DNA from: Arthrobacter sp. GMC3
GTDB lineage: Bacteria; Actinomycetota; Actinomycetes; Actinomycetales; Micrococcaceae
Direction of reading: 5' to 3'
NCBI RefSeq assembly: GCF_002929305.1
Contig: NZ_PJIO01000004.1
Coordinates: forward strand, 81,963 to 145,962
Length of the DNA stretch: 64,000 nt
Under the pieces are notes generated by a model, which searched no databases, was not told the DNA's origin, and was given only the letters and a program-made list of their open reading frames with translations. Each line of letters begins with the position of its first letter. The stretch's first letter is position 1. Position numbers and translations under genes: made by a program. This document shows, piece by piece, positions 1 through 8,426 of this stretch.

Positions 1-1472
1 ACGGCGGTGGCCAGCCCCTGCGGTAGTGCATCCACCCAGTCGGCACCAGTGGTGGCGAGTGCCGCGAGCAGTTCCGCATCGCTGGCGGCGGGGGCCGCCA
101 GTCGCAGATTCTCGGCGATCGTGCCGGAAAAGACATGAATGTCCTGGCTGATCAGCACGGCGCTGCGGCCCAGGCCCGGTGTGCCCTCTGCGCTACCGTA
201 GTGCACCCCATTCCACAGCACAGACCCGGCCGTTGGTTCAAGGCTGCCGGCGATAACCCGGGCGAGCGTGGTTTTCCCCGCCCCGCTAGCGCCCACTAGG
301 GCGAGGTGTTCGCCCTCGCGGATGTGCAAGTCCAGGCCGGAAAGGATGTTTTTTCCGGGTAGGTATCCGGCGTCGATGCCCGTCAACACGACCCCGTCCC
401 TCGGGGAACCGACGTCGTCACTCAACAGGGGACTAACAGCAGCACCGCTGGCACCGTGGAGCGCGCCCACCAGCCGCGACAACCCGGCCCCAGCAAGTTG
501 CAGATCGTCGACGTTCATGAGGATGACCCCGATAGGACCGAAGAGGCGGTGAAAAAACAGCGCCGCCGCCGTGGCGGCGCCAATGCTGACCGAGCCGTCG
601 CCCACCAGCCAGTAACCCACCGCCAGGATCGAGCAAAGTCCGACCAGCTCCGCAACGTTTAGCCGGCCCTGGAAGCGTGTGCGGATGACCACCGTTTGCA
701 TGACCAGGGCGATGGCCTCAAGCGAGGAGTGGGCAATCCGTGCGAGGTGCCGGCTGCCGTGGCCCAGGGCCCGCAAGGTATTCACGCCTGCGGTCGCCTC
801 GAGCAGGAACTGCCCGCGCTGCGATTCGGCAATGCGCACCCTGCGGTACAGCGGACCGGAGGCACGCAGGAAACTACGCAGGGCGAAGACATGGATGGGT
901 ATGCCCAGGAGCGCCGCAATCGCGAACCGTGGATCGATTGCACCTAGCCCCACGATGGTCAAGGAGATCGTGAAGAGTGCCGTGATGAAGGAGGGAAGAA
1001 CGGAACCGATGGCTTCATTGACGGCTTCCACGTCGTCCGAGACACGCGAGATAAGGTCTCCGGAGCCCGCGCGCTCCAGGTCCTCGGACGGCTGGGCCAG
1101 TGCCGTGGCAAACACGTCCTCACGCAACTCCGCCAGGCCGTGTTGGCCCAACTCTGCCATAGCAATGGAACCCCAGCTGTCCAGGGCCGCCGAGGCAATG
1201 GCCGCGGTCAGCAGCACAGCTGCCGCGGGAACCAACGCCCCGGACAGTTCGCCGCGGCCGGCAATGTCCACCATCCAGCCCAGGACTGCGGGCACCAAGA
1301 GCCCGGTTGCGGAACCGGCCAGCAACGTTACCACCATGAGAGCCATCAGCCCCTTGCGGCGGGCGAACACGCGCAAGGTGTGATTCCATGTTGCCCGGGT
1401 GCCGGCAATGGGAAGTCCGGCGGCGCTATCCACCTCGCGGGTGTCGGCGAGGGTTCGTTGACTAGGGGGCAT
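1..1472 (-). CDS. Half-size ABC transporter (TMD-NBD), IrtB-like siderophore transporter subunit; 3' end outside window
   Basis: Reading frame on the minus strand from ATG at 1472, running off the window edge after about 490 codons. It has an N-terminal six-helix exporter-type membrane domain (about residues 35-310) and an ATPase domain with a canonical Walker A (GASGAGKTT, Lys near residue 400). The Q-loop region (LISQDIHVFS) is visible; the signature and Walker B lie beyond the edge. The start overlaps the stop of the upstream ABC gene by 11 bp, so the two are cotranscribed and probably form a heterodimer. With the upstream siderophore-interacting protein this resembles mycobacterial IrtAB or yersiniabactin YbtPQ, which are exporter-fold proteins that import ferric siderophore. 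Export of a siderophore is the alternative. Family confidence is high; direction of transport and substrate are inferred. Confidence 0.85.
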   Translation of the reverse strand, partial: MPPSQRTLADTREVDSAAGLPIAGTRATWNHTLRVFARRKGLMALMVVTLLAGSATGLLVPAVLGWMVDIAGRGELSGALVPAAAVLLTAAIASAALDSWGSIAMAELGQHGLAELREDVFATALAQPSEDLERAGSGDLISRVSDDVEAVNEAIGSVLPSFITALFTISLTIVGLGAIDPRFAIAALLGIPIHVFALRSFLRASGPLYRRVRIAESQRGQFLLEATAGVNTLRALGHGSRHLARIAHSSLEAIALVMQTVVIRTRFQGRLNVAELVGLCSILAVGYWLVGDGSVSIGAATAAALFFHRLFGPIGVILMNVDDLQLAGAGLSRLVGALHGASGAAVSPLLSDDVGSPRDGVVLTGIDAGYLPGKNILSGLDLHIREGEHLALVGASGAGKTTLARVIAGSLEPTAGSVLWNGVHYGSAEGTPGLGRSAVLISQDIHVFSGTIAENLRLAAPAASDAELLAALATTGADWVDALPQGLATA

Positions 1473-3225
1473 TGCTTGCCTCCGAGCCATGCACGTTCCC
1501 GGGCTGCGGCGCATCAAGGTCAACAACGGAGTCACAAATACCCAGCAGCGCCGGGCTGCCCGTGATTAGGATCAGGGGGCGCCCGCGCAACCGTCCCAGC
1601 GACTCGGCGATGCGGGCTTCGGTGACGGAGTCGACGGCGGAGGTCGGCTCATGCAGCACCAACACCGGCTGGGGTTGATGTAACGCCCTGCCCAGCAGCA
1701 GGCGCTGTCGCTGGCCACCGGAGAGTGTCCGGCCGTGTTCTCCGATTCTCGAATCGAGCCCGGCGGGGAGACGCCGGAGTACCTCATCCAGGCCGGAGGC
1801 GGCCAACAGTGCCGTGTCCACCGTGTCTGTGGCGAGGTTGTCGCGGACGCTGGCGGAGAAGACGGCCCCGTCGTGGTCGGACACGAAGACCATGCGGGCC
1901 ACCTCCTCCGGTCCCAAGTCAGTCGCGTCGCGCCCATGAAGGGACAGCTCGCCCCGGGTCAGGGGACGTTGGTAGGTGAGCAATTCGATGAGCCGCCGGG
2001 CGTTGGCTGGGCTGGCAGTAACGCCCGTGATGCTGCCGACGTCCAAATTCATCACGAATCGACTCCCCGCAAAGGGTGCGACGCTCAGTCCTCGCGCCAC
2101 CCCAGGGGTCCGGTCGACGTCGGGCATTCCGAGATGAGGTGCCGGGGTGCCGGGTACCCGCTGGTCGAGGTCGTTCTCTTCAGCGAAGAGACCGGAAAGG
2201 CGGCCGGCCACCGCACGCTTCTCACGGATCTCGGCACCAAGGAACGCCAAGGCGGTCATGGGGTCCTTAATGAACTGGGCCAGGCCGACAACCGTCACAA
2301 GTTGCCCCACAGTAATGGTGCCGTTGGCGGCCATAGTCGAGGCGAGACAGGCGATGGCTGCCAGGAATGTACCCGAGAGGGCGAGCGAGACACCCGTAAA
2401 TAAGGCCTTGGCGCGCGCCATCGACAGGGCCGCCTCCAGCGATGATCGGCTAGCCGCGCGATACCGCCGGGCAGCACCGTCGACTGCCCCGATCCCTTTC
2501 AACACGCGCAGGCCGGTGACCAGATCTGAAGCCACATGCGCCGATTCCGCCGCGGCAGCCTGTTGCTGCACAGCCCGCCGCTCCAGGGGGGTGGTGACTA
2601 AATGCATGAGCAGCATGAAGGCCGCGGTTGCCAGGAGCACTGTGGCACCGAGCTGCCAAGAAATCAGGACAAGGGCGACGGCTGCAGTCAGCAGCGCGGC
2701 AAAGGCACTGAGCTGCTCGGTGACCACCCACGACAGGCCCGCTGTGTGGCGGGTGTCCGAGGTGGAAATGCTCAGCAGGCGGCCCGGCCCGCGGCCAGCA
2801 CCGCTGTGTAATGGATCCAGAACCTTTCCTACAAGCAACTGCCGCAAGGAGTGTTCACCGTGGCTGAAAACACTGGTGTTCAGGCGCGTACCAATCCGCC
2901 AACTGAAGGTGAGCACCATGAAGAGCAGCGTGATCCCGGCCAGGCACCAGAGCAGGGCCCCTGGATTGCCCGGGGCGATGGCCTGGTCCACGGTCACGCC
3001 AATGGCCACCGGGACCAAGGCCTCGGTGACTTGGTGGAGCATGCGGCAACCAGCGGCCACGGCCAGCCGTTGTCCGCGGCCCTCGCCGAAGGAGCCGTGG
3101 ATCAGCGTCTGGCCGGGGGTGGTAGGGAAGGCGTGCCCGCCCGGGACTGTGCCGCCTACTTCACGCCCGGGATCCGTGGGCGCACTGAGAGTTGAAACCA
3201 TGCTTTCAACCCTAGGAATGAACAT
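1462..3225 (-). CDS. Half-size ABC transporter with degenerate ATP site, IrtA-like siderophore transporter subunit
   Basis: 587 codons of TMD-NBD architecture: exporter membrane domain at about 60-350, nucleotide-binding domain after about 380. The signature motif LSGGQRQR is intact, but the ATP site is not. The Walker A position reads GVTASPANA near residue 401 with no Lys. The Walker B Asp is His (VLHEPTS, near 525), though the Glu after it remains. The H-switch His is Gly (ITGSP, near 556). The subunit should therefore not hydrolyse ATP in its own site but can supply the signature motif to its partner. It lies 72 bp after the siderophore-interacting protein gene and overlaps the partner ABC gene. 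An alternative ATG at 3201 has a slightly better upstream purine run (AGGGTTGAAAG). Together the three genes look like IrtA split into its parts, plus IrtB. Confidence 0.85.
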   Translation of the reverse strand: MFIPRVESMVSTLSAPTDPGREVGGTVPGGHAFPTTPGQTLIHGSFGEGRGQRLAVAAGCRMLHQVTEALVPVAIGVTVDQAIAPGNPGALLWCLAGITLLFMVLTFSWRIGTRLNTSVFSHGEHSLRQLLVGKVLDPLHSGAGRGPGRLLSISTSDTRHTAGLSWVVTEQLSAFAALLTAAVALVLISWQLGATVLLATAAFMLLMHLVTTPLERRAVQQQAAAAESAHVASDLVTGLRVLKGIGAVDGAARRYRAASRSSLEAALSMARAKALFTGVSLALSGTFLAAIACLASTMAANGTITVGQLVTVVGLAQFIKDPMTALAFLGAEIREKRAVAGRLSGLFAEENDLDQRVPGTPAPHLGMPDVDRTPGVARGLSVAPFAGSRFVMNLDVGSITGVTASPANARRLIELLTYQRPLTRGELSLHGRDATDLGPEEVARMVFVSDHDGAVFSASVRDNLATDTVDTALLAASGLDEVLRRLPAGLDSRIGEHGRTLSGGQRQRLLLGRALHQPQPVLVLHEPTSAVDSVTEARIAESLGRLRGRPLILITGSPALLGICDSVVDLDAPQPGNVHGSEASNAP

Positions 3226-3297
3226 GAACCCGGAACAAGGGCCACAGCGGACAAGCCATATCGGGTTCGGGACACGGCCCCTTGCCAGCAGCCCTCG

Positions 3298-4086
3298 CTA
3301 GTCCATATCGGCAGGCCTGTCGCCAGCCTTGTTGCGGGCCCAGTATCCGATCGCGTGATGCCGATCGCGCGGGGATCCGAGCCGTTGGCGCAGATCACTG
3401 CGGATGGCGCGGCTCGCAGAGGCCTCGCACGCAACCCAGGCGTACCAGGGGGCGTCGGGCTCTGCCAGTTCGGCGGCCGCGCCGGGGAGGGCGCTTTCAC
3501 CGAGACCATTGCCGGTGCCGACCAGCCAGCGGTACTGGACGTCGGCGGCGCTGGCGAAGGGCAGGATATCGGCTTTGTCCGCGACCTCCGCGATCACCAC
3601 GGCCCGAACCCCCACGGCCAGCCCTTCCAGGATGCGCCCGAGGCCCGGGAGTCCTGTTGCGTCGGCGAGGAGGATCTGCACCTCGGCGTCGGAGGGTGGC
3701 TCGTAGTAAGAGCGGCTTTCCCCGTCGTTAAAGACGCCTATGACGTGACCAGGCTCGGCCCGCTCGGCCCATGTTGATGCGATTCCGTGTCCGTGCAGGG
3801 CGAAGTCTATGTCAAAGCGCCGCCCGTCGTCGTGCACGGAACGGATCGTGTAGTGCCGCCATGGTGGCTCCTCGCCTGTCCAACCGGGACCGTACTCCGG
3901 CAGGTTGAACGTCTCGAGTTCGGCCCTGGTCTCGCCGGGGCAGGGAATGGCGATGTCGACGCGTTCGTCTCCGACCCCGTCGACGTGCCAGCGCCAGCCG
4001 CCAACAGTCTCGAGGGTAATGCGGATCATGTGCGGAGATAGACGTGTCACGTGCACGACGCGTGCTGGTGCGCAGGGGATTGCCAC
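3298..4086 (-). CDS. Siderophore-interacting protein (SIP family FAD-dependent ferric-siderophore reductase)
   Basis: 262 aa from a GTG start with GAAGGA six bases upstream. The N-terminal FAD-binding beta-barrel carries the family motif HYTIRSV near residue 78, followed by a DFALHG..ASTWA stretch typical of ViuB/SIP proteins. The C-terminal half is the NAD(P)H-binding SIP domain. Proteins of this family reduce Fe(III)-siderophore in the cytoplasm and so release iron. It is first in a minus-strand operon with the two half ABC transporters. An IdeR/DtxR-like box lies 61 bp upstream of its start, shared with the divergent AraC gene, so iron repression is expected. In mycobacterial IrtA the equivalent domain is fused to the transporter. 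Confidence 0.9.
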   Translation of the reverse strand: MAIPCAPARVVHVTRLSPHMIRITLETVGGWRWHVDGVGDERVDIAIPCPGETRAELETFNLPEYGPGWTGEEPPWRHYTIRSVHDDGRRFDIDFALHGHGIASTWAERAEPGHVIGVFNDGESRSYYEPPSDAEVQILLADATGLPGLGRILEGLAVGVRAVVIAEVADKADILPFASAADVQYRWLVGTGNGLGESALPGAAAELAEPDAPWYAWVACEASASRAIRSDLRQRLGSPRDRHHAIGYWARNKAGDRPADMD

Positions 4087-4146
4087 TGTTGGTCCTTCGG
4101 GTGTGTGAGAGGAAGTGCGGACGCCGTCGCAGGCCTTCGCATAAAG

Positions 4147-4165
4147 TAAGGTTAGCCTAACAATA
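4147..4165. promoter_or_regulatory. IdeR/DtxR-type iron box between SIP operon and AraC gene
   Basis: The 19-bp sequence TAAGGTTAGCCTAACAATA agrees with the DtxR/IdeR consensus TWAGGTWAGSCTWACCTWA at about 17 of 19 positions; the two clear mismatches are near the right end. It sits in the divergent region 61 bp from the SIP start and 18 bp before the AraC start, so one site could control both directions. Confidence 0.75.
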
Positions 4166-4183
4166 GTTTTGGAAGGTTGTGTT

Positions 4184-5032
4184 GTGACATCAGTGCTTGC
4201 TCTTGCTCCTGCTCCTGCTCCCGCCCTCGCCGCCGAGTCCGGGAAGATCGGATCCCGTGCCGAAGACCTCGCGAGGGTGGTGCGCGACCCTCGGGCAGTG
4301 CCGGATTCGTTCCTGCTGACGACCGGAATGATGGAGCAGGAAGAGTCTTATCAATGGCCTCCGCATAGCCACGACGAGCATGAGTTGATTTGGTCCGCCA
4401 GGGGAGTGGTGACGATCATCGTCGACGGGCGAATGTGGAGCGTGCTGCCCGGGATCGGACTTTGGATTCCACGCGGCGTGGTGCATGAGGGGCACATGGA
4501 CGGCGGTGTTGCTTCCCGGGTGACACTGTTCACCCCGGAGGCCTGGACGCGCGGTTGGAAAGGTATCACCGCGGTGAGAGTCAATGCGGCGGTGCAGCAG
4601 TTGCTGGTCCATCTTGCCCGCACGGGAATGCCCGCGGCGGAACGGCTGCGGGCTCAGCAGGTCTGCATCGACATGCTTGAACCGGTCGGCTATGGCAGCA
4701 TCTCGGTACCAATCCCATCCGATCCGAGGATCCGGGAGCTGGTTGACAGCGTCCTGAAGGACCCTTCCGACGACCGCTCCTTGGAGCAGTGGGCGCGCAG
4801 ATTGAATCTGAGCTCGCGAACCATCACGCGCACGTTTGGGGCGGAGGTGGCCATGAGTTTTACGCATTGGCGTCGGCTTGTTCGCATGCGCTCAGCCCAC
4901 GGATTGCTGTCACAGGGCCTGAGTGTGGGAGCTGTGGGGCGAAAAGTAGGTTACGGAACCACTAGCGCATTCGTGGCCGCCTTCCGCAAGGTAGTTGGCC
5001 GCACTCCGGGTGAACTGATCTCCGCAAGCTAG
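4184..5032 (+). CDS. AraC-family transcriptional regulator of the siderophore locus
   Basis: 282 aa from GTG 4184, chosen because GGAAGG lies seven bases upstream; a TTG at 4169 is in frame but unsupported. An Ala/Pro-rich N-terminus (encoded by a TGCTCC hexamer repeat) precedes a cupin-like sensor domain with HSHDEHELIW near residue 66. The C-terminal double helix-turn-helix of AraC/XylS type ends with GYGTTSAFVAAFRKVVGRTP. Cupin-AraC regulators next to siderophore genes (YbtA-like) commonly activate uptake genes when siderophore is sensed. It is divergent from the SIP operon and upstream of the binding-protein operon, with iron boxes on both sides. Ligand and targets are inferred from position. 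Confidence 0.85.
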   Translation: MTSVLALAPAPAPALAAESGKIGSRAEDLARVVRDPRAVPDSFLLTTGMMEQEESYQWPPHSHDEHELIWSARGVVTIIVDGRMWSVLPGIGLWIPRGVVHEGHMDGGVASRVTLFTPEAWTRGWKGITAVRVNAAVQQLLVHLARTGMPAAERLRAQQVCIDMLEPVGYGSISVPIPSDPRIRELVDSVLKDPSDDRSLEQWARRLNLSSRTITRTFGAEVAMSFTHWRRLVRMRSAHGLLSQGLSVGAVGRKVGYGTTSAFVAAFRKVVGRTPGELISAS

Positions 5033-5116
5033 AGCTTGCGCACGCGCAACCACTCTTGTCCGAAATGCGATACTCGCTGTCCACATAGCCGAGGGCCAAC
5101 ACCCTAGGCTTGGATG

Positions 5117-5135
5117 TTAGGTAACCCTGTCCTAA
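5117..5135. promoter_or_regulatory. IdeR/DtxR-type iron box upstream of siderophore-uptake operon
   Basis: TTAGGTAACCCTGTCCTAA matches the DtxR/IdeR consensus at 16 of 19 positions. It lies 47 bp upstream of the chosen start of the first binding-protein gene. An in-frame ATG at 5114 lies beside this site, which is one reason to reject that ATG as the translation start. Confidence 0.65.
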
Positions 5136-5182
5136 CCTGTCAGGTTGTGCCACACAGTAAACACTTCGAACACAGGATGATC

Positions 5183-6256
5183 ATGTCCAGCACTCTTTCG
5201 GCCACTACGGCCGCACCACTCCGGAAGCGGAGCCTGGTCGCCTTCGCCCTCATCGCAGTTCTCGCGATAAGCGGCTGCTCTCTAAGCACCAGCGACGCCG
5301 ATTCGGCACCGGCCAGCCAGGCCGAATCGGGCGCTTTCCCCGTCACCATCAAGCACGCCCTCGGTGAAACCACCATCAAGCAGGAGCCGAAACGAGTGCT
5401 GGTCATGGACTCGGAATCGGCCGACACGACACTAGCTCTGGGGATCGTACCCACGTCCATCTCAAAGCAAACTTGGGGTGGAGACGAACAGGGGTACTTC
5501 CCCTGGACGCGCCAGGCCATGGATAAACTTGTTGCTGAAACGCCGCAGACGAAGCAGTTTTACTCCGAGAGTGGCGACCTCAACTTTGAAGTGATTCTCG
5601 GTGAAGCCCCAGACATTATCTTGGCTCCCTACTCGGGCTTCTCCCAGGAAGACTACCAACGGCTCAGCGAGATCGCTCCGACACTGCCTTACGACAACAA
5701 GCCATGGCAGCCGAGCTCATGGCAGGCCATGACGACCAGTATTGGTCAGGCGCTGGGACGTCCGGCACGTGCGGCAGGACTTGTCGCCGGTGCCGAGGCC
5801 GCAATGGACCAGGCCAAGACAAGCCATCCGGAATTTCAGGGCGTGAGCTTCCTCTATGGCACGTACCTGCGTGAGGGCGAAACCGAGGCAGCCATTTACG
5901 GTCCCGCCGACCCTCGGGTGAAGTTCATTGAGGCCCTGGGGCTGACGGTGGCACCTGATGTGATTGCCGGCGCAGGCAAAGCCGAAGCTGACTCGTTCAG
6001 CTTCGGTGTGAGCTTGGAAAAACTCGACACCGTCGACGCCGACATCTTCCTGGGCTGGGCCAGCGAACAATCCGAGGTCGACTACTCCCTGAAGAATCCG
6101 CTGTTCTCCCGGTGGCCTGTCATCACAGGAGGCAAGGACCTCTGGATCACCGACAAGGCACTCTCATCCGCGACCCAGCGTGTTAGCGTTCTTGGAATTC
6201 CGTGGGGCTTGGATGTTCTTGTCCCGCAGCTTAGCGCTGTCATTGGACAATCATGA
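5183..6256 (+). CDS. Ferric-siderophore-binding lipoprotein (FecB/FepB type), copy 1
   Basis: 357 aa from ATG 5183, where AGGA sits five bases upstream. A signal peptide ends in a lipobox (AVLAISGC), so the mature protein is a membrane-anchored lipoprotein. The rest is a TroA/FecB-like periplasmic-binding fold, with the usual start around PVTIKHALGETTI, an APDIILAPYSG segment, and a C-terminal GIPWGLDVLVPQL helix. It should capture ferric siderophore outside the cell and hand it to the FecCD-type permease encoded downstream. Its stop overlaps the next gene (ATGA), which encodes a clear paralogue. An iron box lies upstream. The ligand cannot be read from sequence. Confidence 0.9.
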   Translation: MSSTLSATTAAPLRKRSLVAFALIAVLAISGCSLSTSDADSAPASQAESGAFPVTIKHALGETTIKQEPKRVLVMDSESADTTLALGIVPTSISKQTWGGDEQGYFPWTRQAMDKLVAETPQTKQFYSESGDLNFEVILGEAPDIILAPYSGFSQEDYQRLSEIAPTLPYDNKPWQPSSWQAMTTSIGQALGRPARAAGLVAGAEAAMDQAKTSHPEFQGVSFLYGTYLREGETEAAIYGPADPRVKFIEALGLTVAPDVIAGAGKAEADSFSFGVSLEKLDTVDADIFLGWASEQSEVDYSLKNPLFSRWPVITGGKDLWITDKALSSATQRVSVLGIPWGLDVLVPQLSAVIGQS

Positions 6257-7326
6257 GTACCTTTGGCATGCGCGCCCAGGGCGCTCCGAAGAGGCGCCTG
6301 GCCGCCATCGCACTTATCGCAGTCCTCGCGCTCAGCGCCTGCGCCTCAGGCAGCACCACTGCTGGACAGGCGGTGGACGCGGTCGCGGCCGGCCAGGCCG
6401 AATCCGGAGCATTCCCCGTCACTGTCAAGCACGCCCTGGGGGAGGTGACGATCACCGAGGAGCCTGAACGCATAGCCGTCATCGGTTGGACCACACCGGA
6501 CATCGTGGTGGCCTTGGGCCGGGTGCCCGTTGCTGTCGGGAAAAACAGCTATGGAGCCGACGACGCCGGGTACTTCCCCTGGTTCCGCGAAGGGGTCCAG
6601 GAACTAGGTGGCCAGCTGCCGCTCGCATTGCCGAGCCTGGAACGCGGCGAGATTGACTTCGAAAAGCTGCTGGACACCGCTCCGGACTTGATTCTGGCGA
6701 CCTATTCCGGGATCACGGCCGAGGACTACACGCGGCTTTCCGCGATCGCCCCCACCGTCGCCTACCCGGAAACGGCATGGGCGACACCTCTTGAGGACAA
6801 CATCAAGATCGTCGGCAAGGCACTGGGCGTTCCCGAACGTTCCAAAAAGCTGCAGGCGAGCCTCAACGCGACGATCAGTTCAGCGGCACAGGACCATCCT
6901 GAGTTCAAGGACGTCACTTTCGCCTACGGTACGATTCCCTCCGATGATGGAACCGTACTGTTCAATGGACCGGCCGACACCCGCGTGCAGCTCCTGGAGC
7001 AGCTGGGGATGGTCCTAGCTCCGGGAATTTCAGAACTTGCAGCGGCCAGCCGGGAATCGTCCAGTTTCAACGTGAGCCTGGAAGACATGTCGGACCTCAC
7101 TCCTGGGGTGTTCGTGACGAACGTTGAAGATGGTGCGCAATGGAAGAAGGCGTTGGCTTCCAGCAGCATCTTCGCCAGCTGGGGCCCTATTGACCGGGGA
7201 GCGGTGGTGGTAACCAGCGATCATGCACAGACTATGTCACTGGTCTCGCCGAGCCCGCTGAGCATTCCGTGGGGCCTGACCAGTTTTGTCGGGCCGCTTT
7301 CGGACGCCATCGGCAAGCTCCGCTAG
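6253..7326 (+). CDS. Ferric-siderophore-binding lipoprotein (FecB/FepB type), copy 2
   Basis: 357 aa, translationally coupled to copy 1 by an ATGA overlap. The lipoprotein signal ends in ALSAC. It is collinear with copy 1: both share AESGAFPVT.KHALGE after the lipobox, GYFPW, a YSG...EDY.RLS.IAPT segment, DHPEF/SHPEF, GPAD.RV, and an IPWGL C-terminus. The copies have diverged strongly inside the lobes that line the ligand cleft, so they may bind different siderophores, or one may act as a decoy. Both would dock on the single FecCD/ATPase set that follows. Confidence 0.88.
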   Translation: MSTFGMRAQGAPKRRLAAIALIAVLALSACASGSTTAGQAVDAVAAGQAESGAFPVTVKHALGEVTITEEPERIAVIGWTTPDIVVALGRVPVAVGKNSYGADDAGYFPWFREGVQELGGQLPLALPSLERGEIDFEKLLDTAPDLILATYSGITAEDYTRLSAIAPTVAYPETAWATPLEDNIKIVGKALGVPERSKKLQASLNATISSAAQDHPEFKDVTFAYGTIPSDDGTVLFNGPADTRVQLLEQLGMVLAPGISELAAASRESSSFNVSLEDMSDLTPGVFVTNVEDGAQWKKALASSSIFASWGPIDRGAVVVTSDHAQTMSLVSPSPLSIPWGLTSFVGPLSDAIGKLR

Positions 7327-7352
7327 CCCACCATGCGAACAGGATTCAAGCA

Positions 7353-8426
7353 GTGAGCAGTACAACTGAACTGGTCGGCGAACGCGCGACACCACAGACC
7401 CGCACGCCAGTGAGCCGCGGGACAGTCCACACGCCCACCTTCCGAACCCTTGGCTTGCTGGCCGCCGCCGGGATACTGGTGGTGGTCACCATTGCAAGCA
7501 TTATGATAGGTGCCCGCGACCTGACAGTGGACACCGTCCTGGCAGCGTTGTTCAATCCGGACGGCACCACCGAAGCCCTCATCATCTGGGAATTGCGTGT
7601 TCCCCGCACAGTGGTGGGGCTGGTGGTGGGACCGGCGCTCGGTCTTGCCGGCGCCCTCATCCAGGCCTTCACCCGGAACCCCCTGGCCGACCCCGGCATT
7701 TTAGGTGTCAATGCTGGTGCAGGTTTTTTTGTCACCATCGCCGTGGGGGTATTGGGATTCAACGATGCCCGTGGCTATGTGTGGTTCGCCCTGGTAGGCG
7801 CAGGGGTGGTGACAGTGCTGGTGTACCTGATCGGATCGGTGGGCACCGGCACTGCCAACCCTGTTCAGATGACGCTCGCCGGCGTCGCCCTGAGCGCCGT
7901 ACTAGGCGGCATCGCCTCGGGTATCAGTTTGAAAAACCCGCAGGCGTTCGACAATATGCGCTACTGGGGTGCCGGATCCATCGGTGGCCGGTCCTTGGAG
8001 GTTGTCGCCGCGATAGCACCGCTGATATTCCTCGGGGTCATCCTTGCCCTACTTGTGGCTAAGCCGCTCAACGCCTTGGCCATGGGCGAGGACGTGGGCA
8101 GATCTCTTGGGGTAAGCGTTATGGGCACCCGGATTGTTGTGGTTGTGGCTGTCACGGTGCTTGCTGGTGGGGCGACGGCGTTGGCTGGCCCCATTGGATT
8201 CATCGGATTGATGGTGCCACACATCGTTCGCTGGTTTGTTGGCCCGGATCAACGCTGGATCATGGCCTACACGCTGGTGGTCTCGCCGATCCTCTTACTG
8301 GTCGCGGATATCCTTGCCAGGATAATTCTGCCCAGTGGCGAGCTGCGTGTGGGACTGGTGACCGCCGTCGTCGGCGCCCCCATCCTAATCATGTTGGCCC
8401 GGCGCAAGAAGGTGAGTGGACTGTGA
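7353..8426 (+). CDS. Iron-siderophore ABC transporter permease (FecCD family), subunit 1
   Basis: 357 aa from GTG 7353, with AGGA eight bases upstream; longer in-frame starts inside the previous gene have no ribosome site. It has about nine to ten membrane helices. FecCD landmarks include TRNPLADPGILGVNAGAGFFV, LAMGEDVGRSLGV (the coupling-helix region that contacts the ATPase) and GPIGFIGLMVPHIVR. It should form the translocation pore with the next gene product. The gene lies in an operon with binding proteins before and ATPase after, and its stop overlaps the next GTG start. Confidence 0.92.
   Translation: MSSTTELVGERATPQTRTPVSRGTVHTPTFRTLGLLAAAGILVVVTIASIMIGARDLTVDTVLAALFNPDGTTEALIIWELRVPRTVVGLVVGPALGLAGALIQAFTRNPLADPGILGVNAGAGFFVTIAVGVLGFNDARGYVWFALVGAGVVTVLVYLIGSVGTGTANPVQMTLAGVALSAVLGGIASGISLKNPQAFDNMRYWGAGSIGGRSLEVVAAIAPLIFLGVILALLVAKPLNALAMGEDVGRSLGVSVMGTRIVVVVAVTVLAGGATALAGPIGFIGLMVPHIVRWFVGPDQRWIMAYTLVVSPILLLVADILARIILPSGELRVGLVTAVVGAPILIMLARRKKVSGL

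Noticed and set aside
2147..3301. Long plus-strand open frame (384 codons) opposite the ABC gene
   Set aside because: It is the antisense of a gene with clear ABC motifs; its translation is rich in Arg/Ser/Pro with no recognisable fold, as expected for a high-GC shadow frame.
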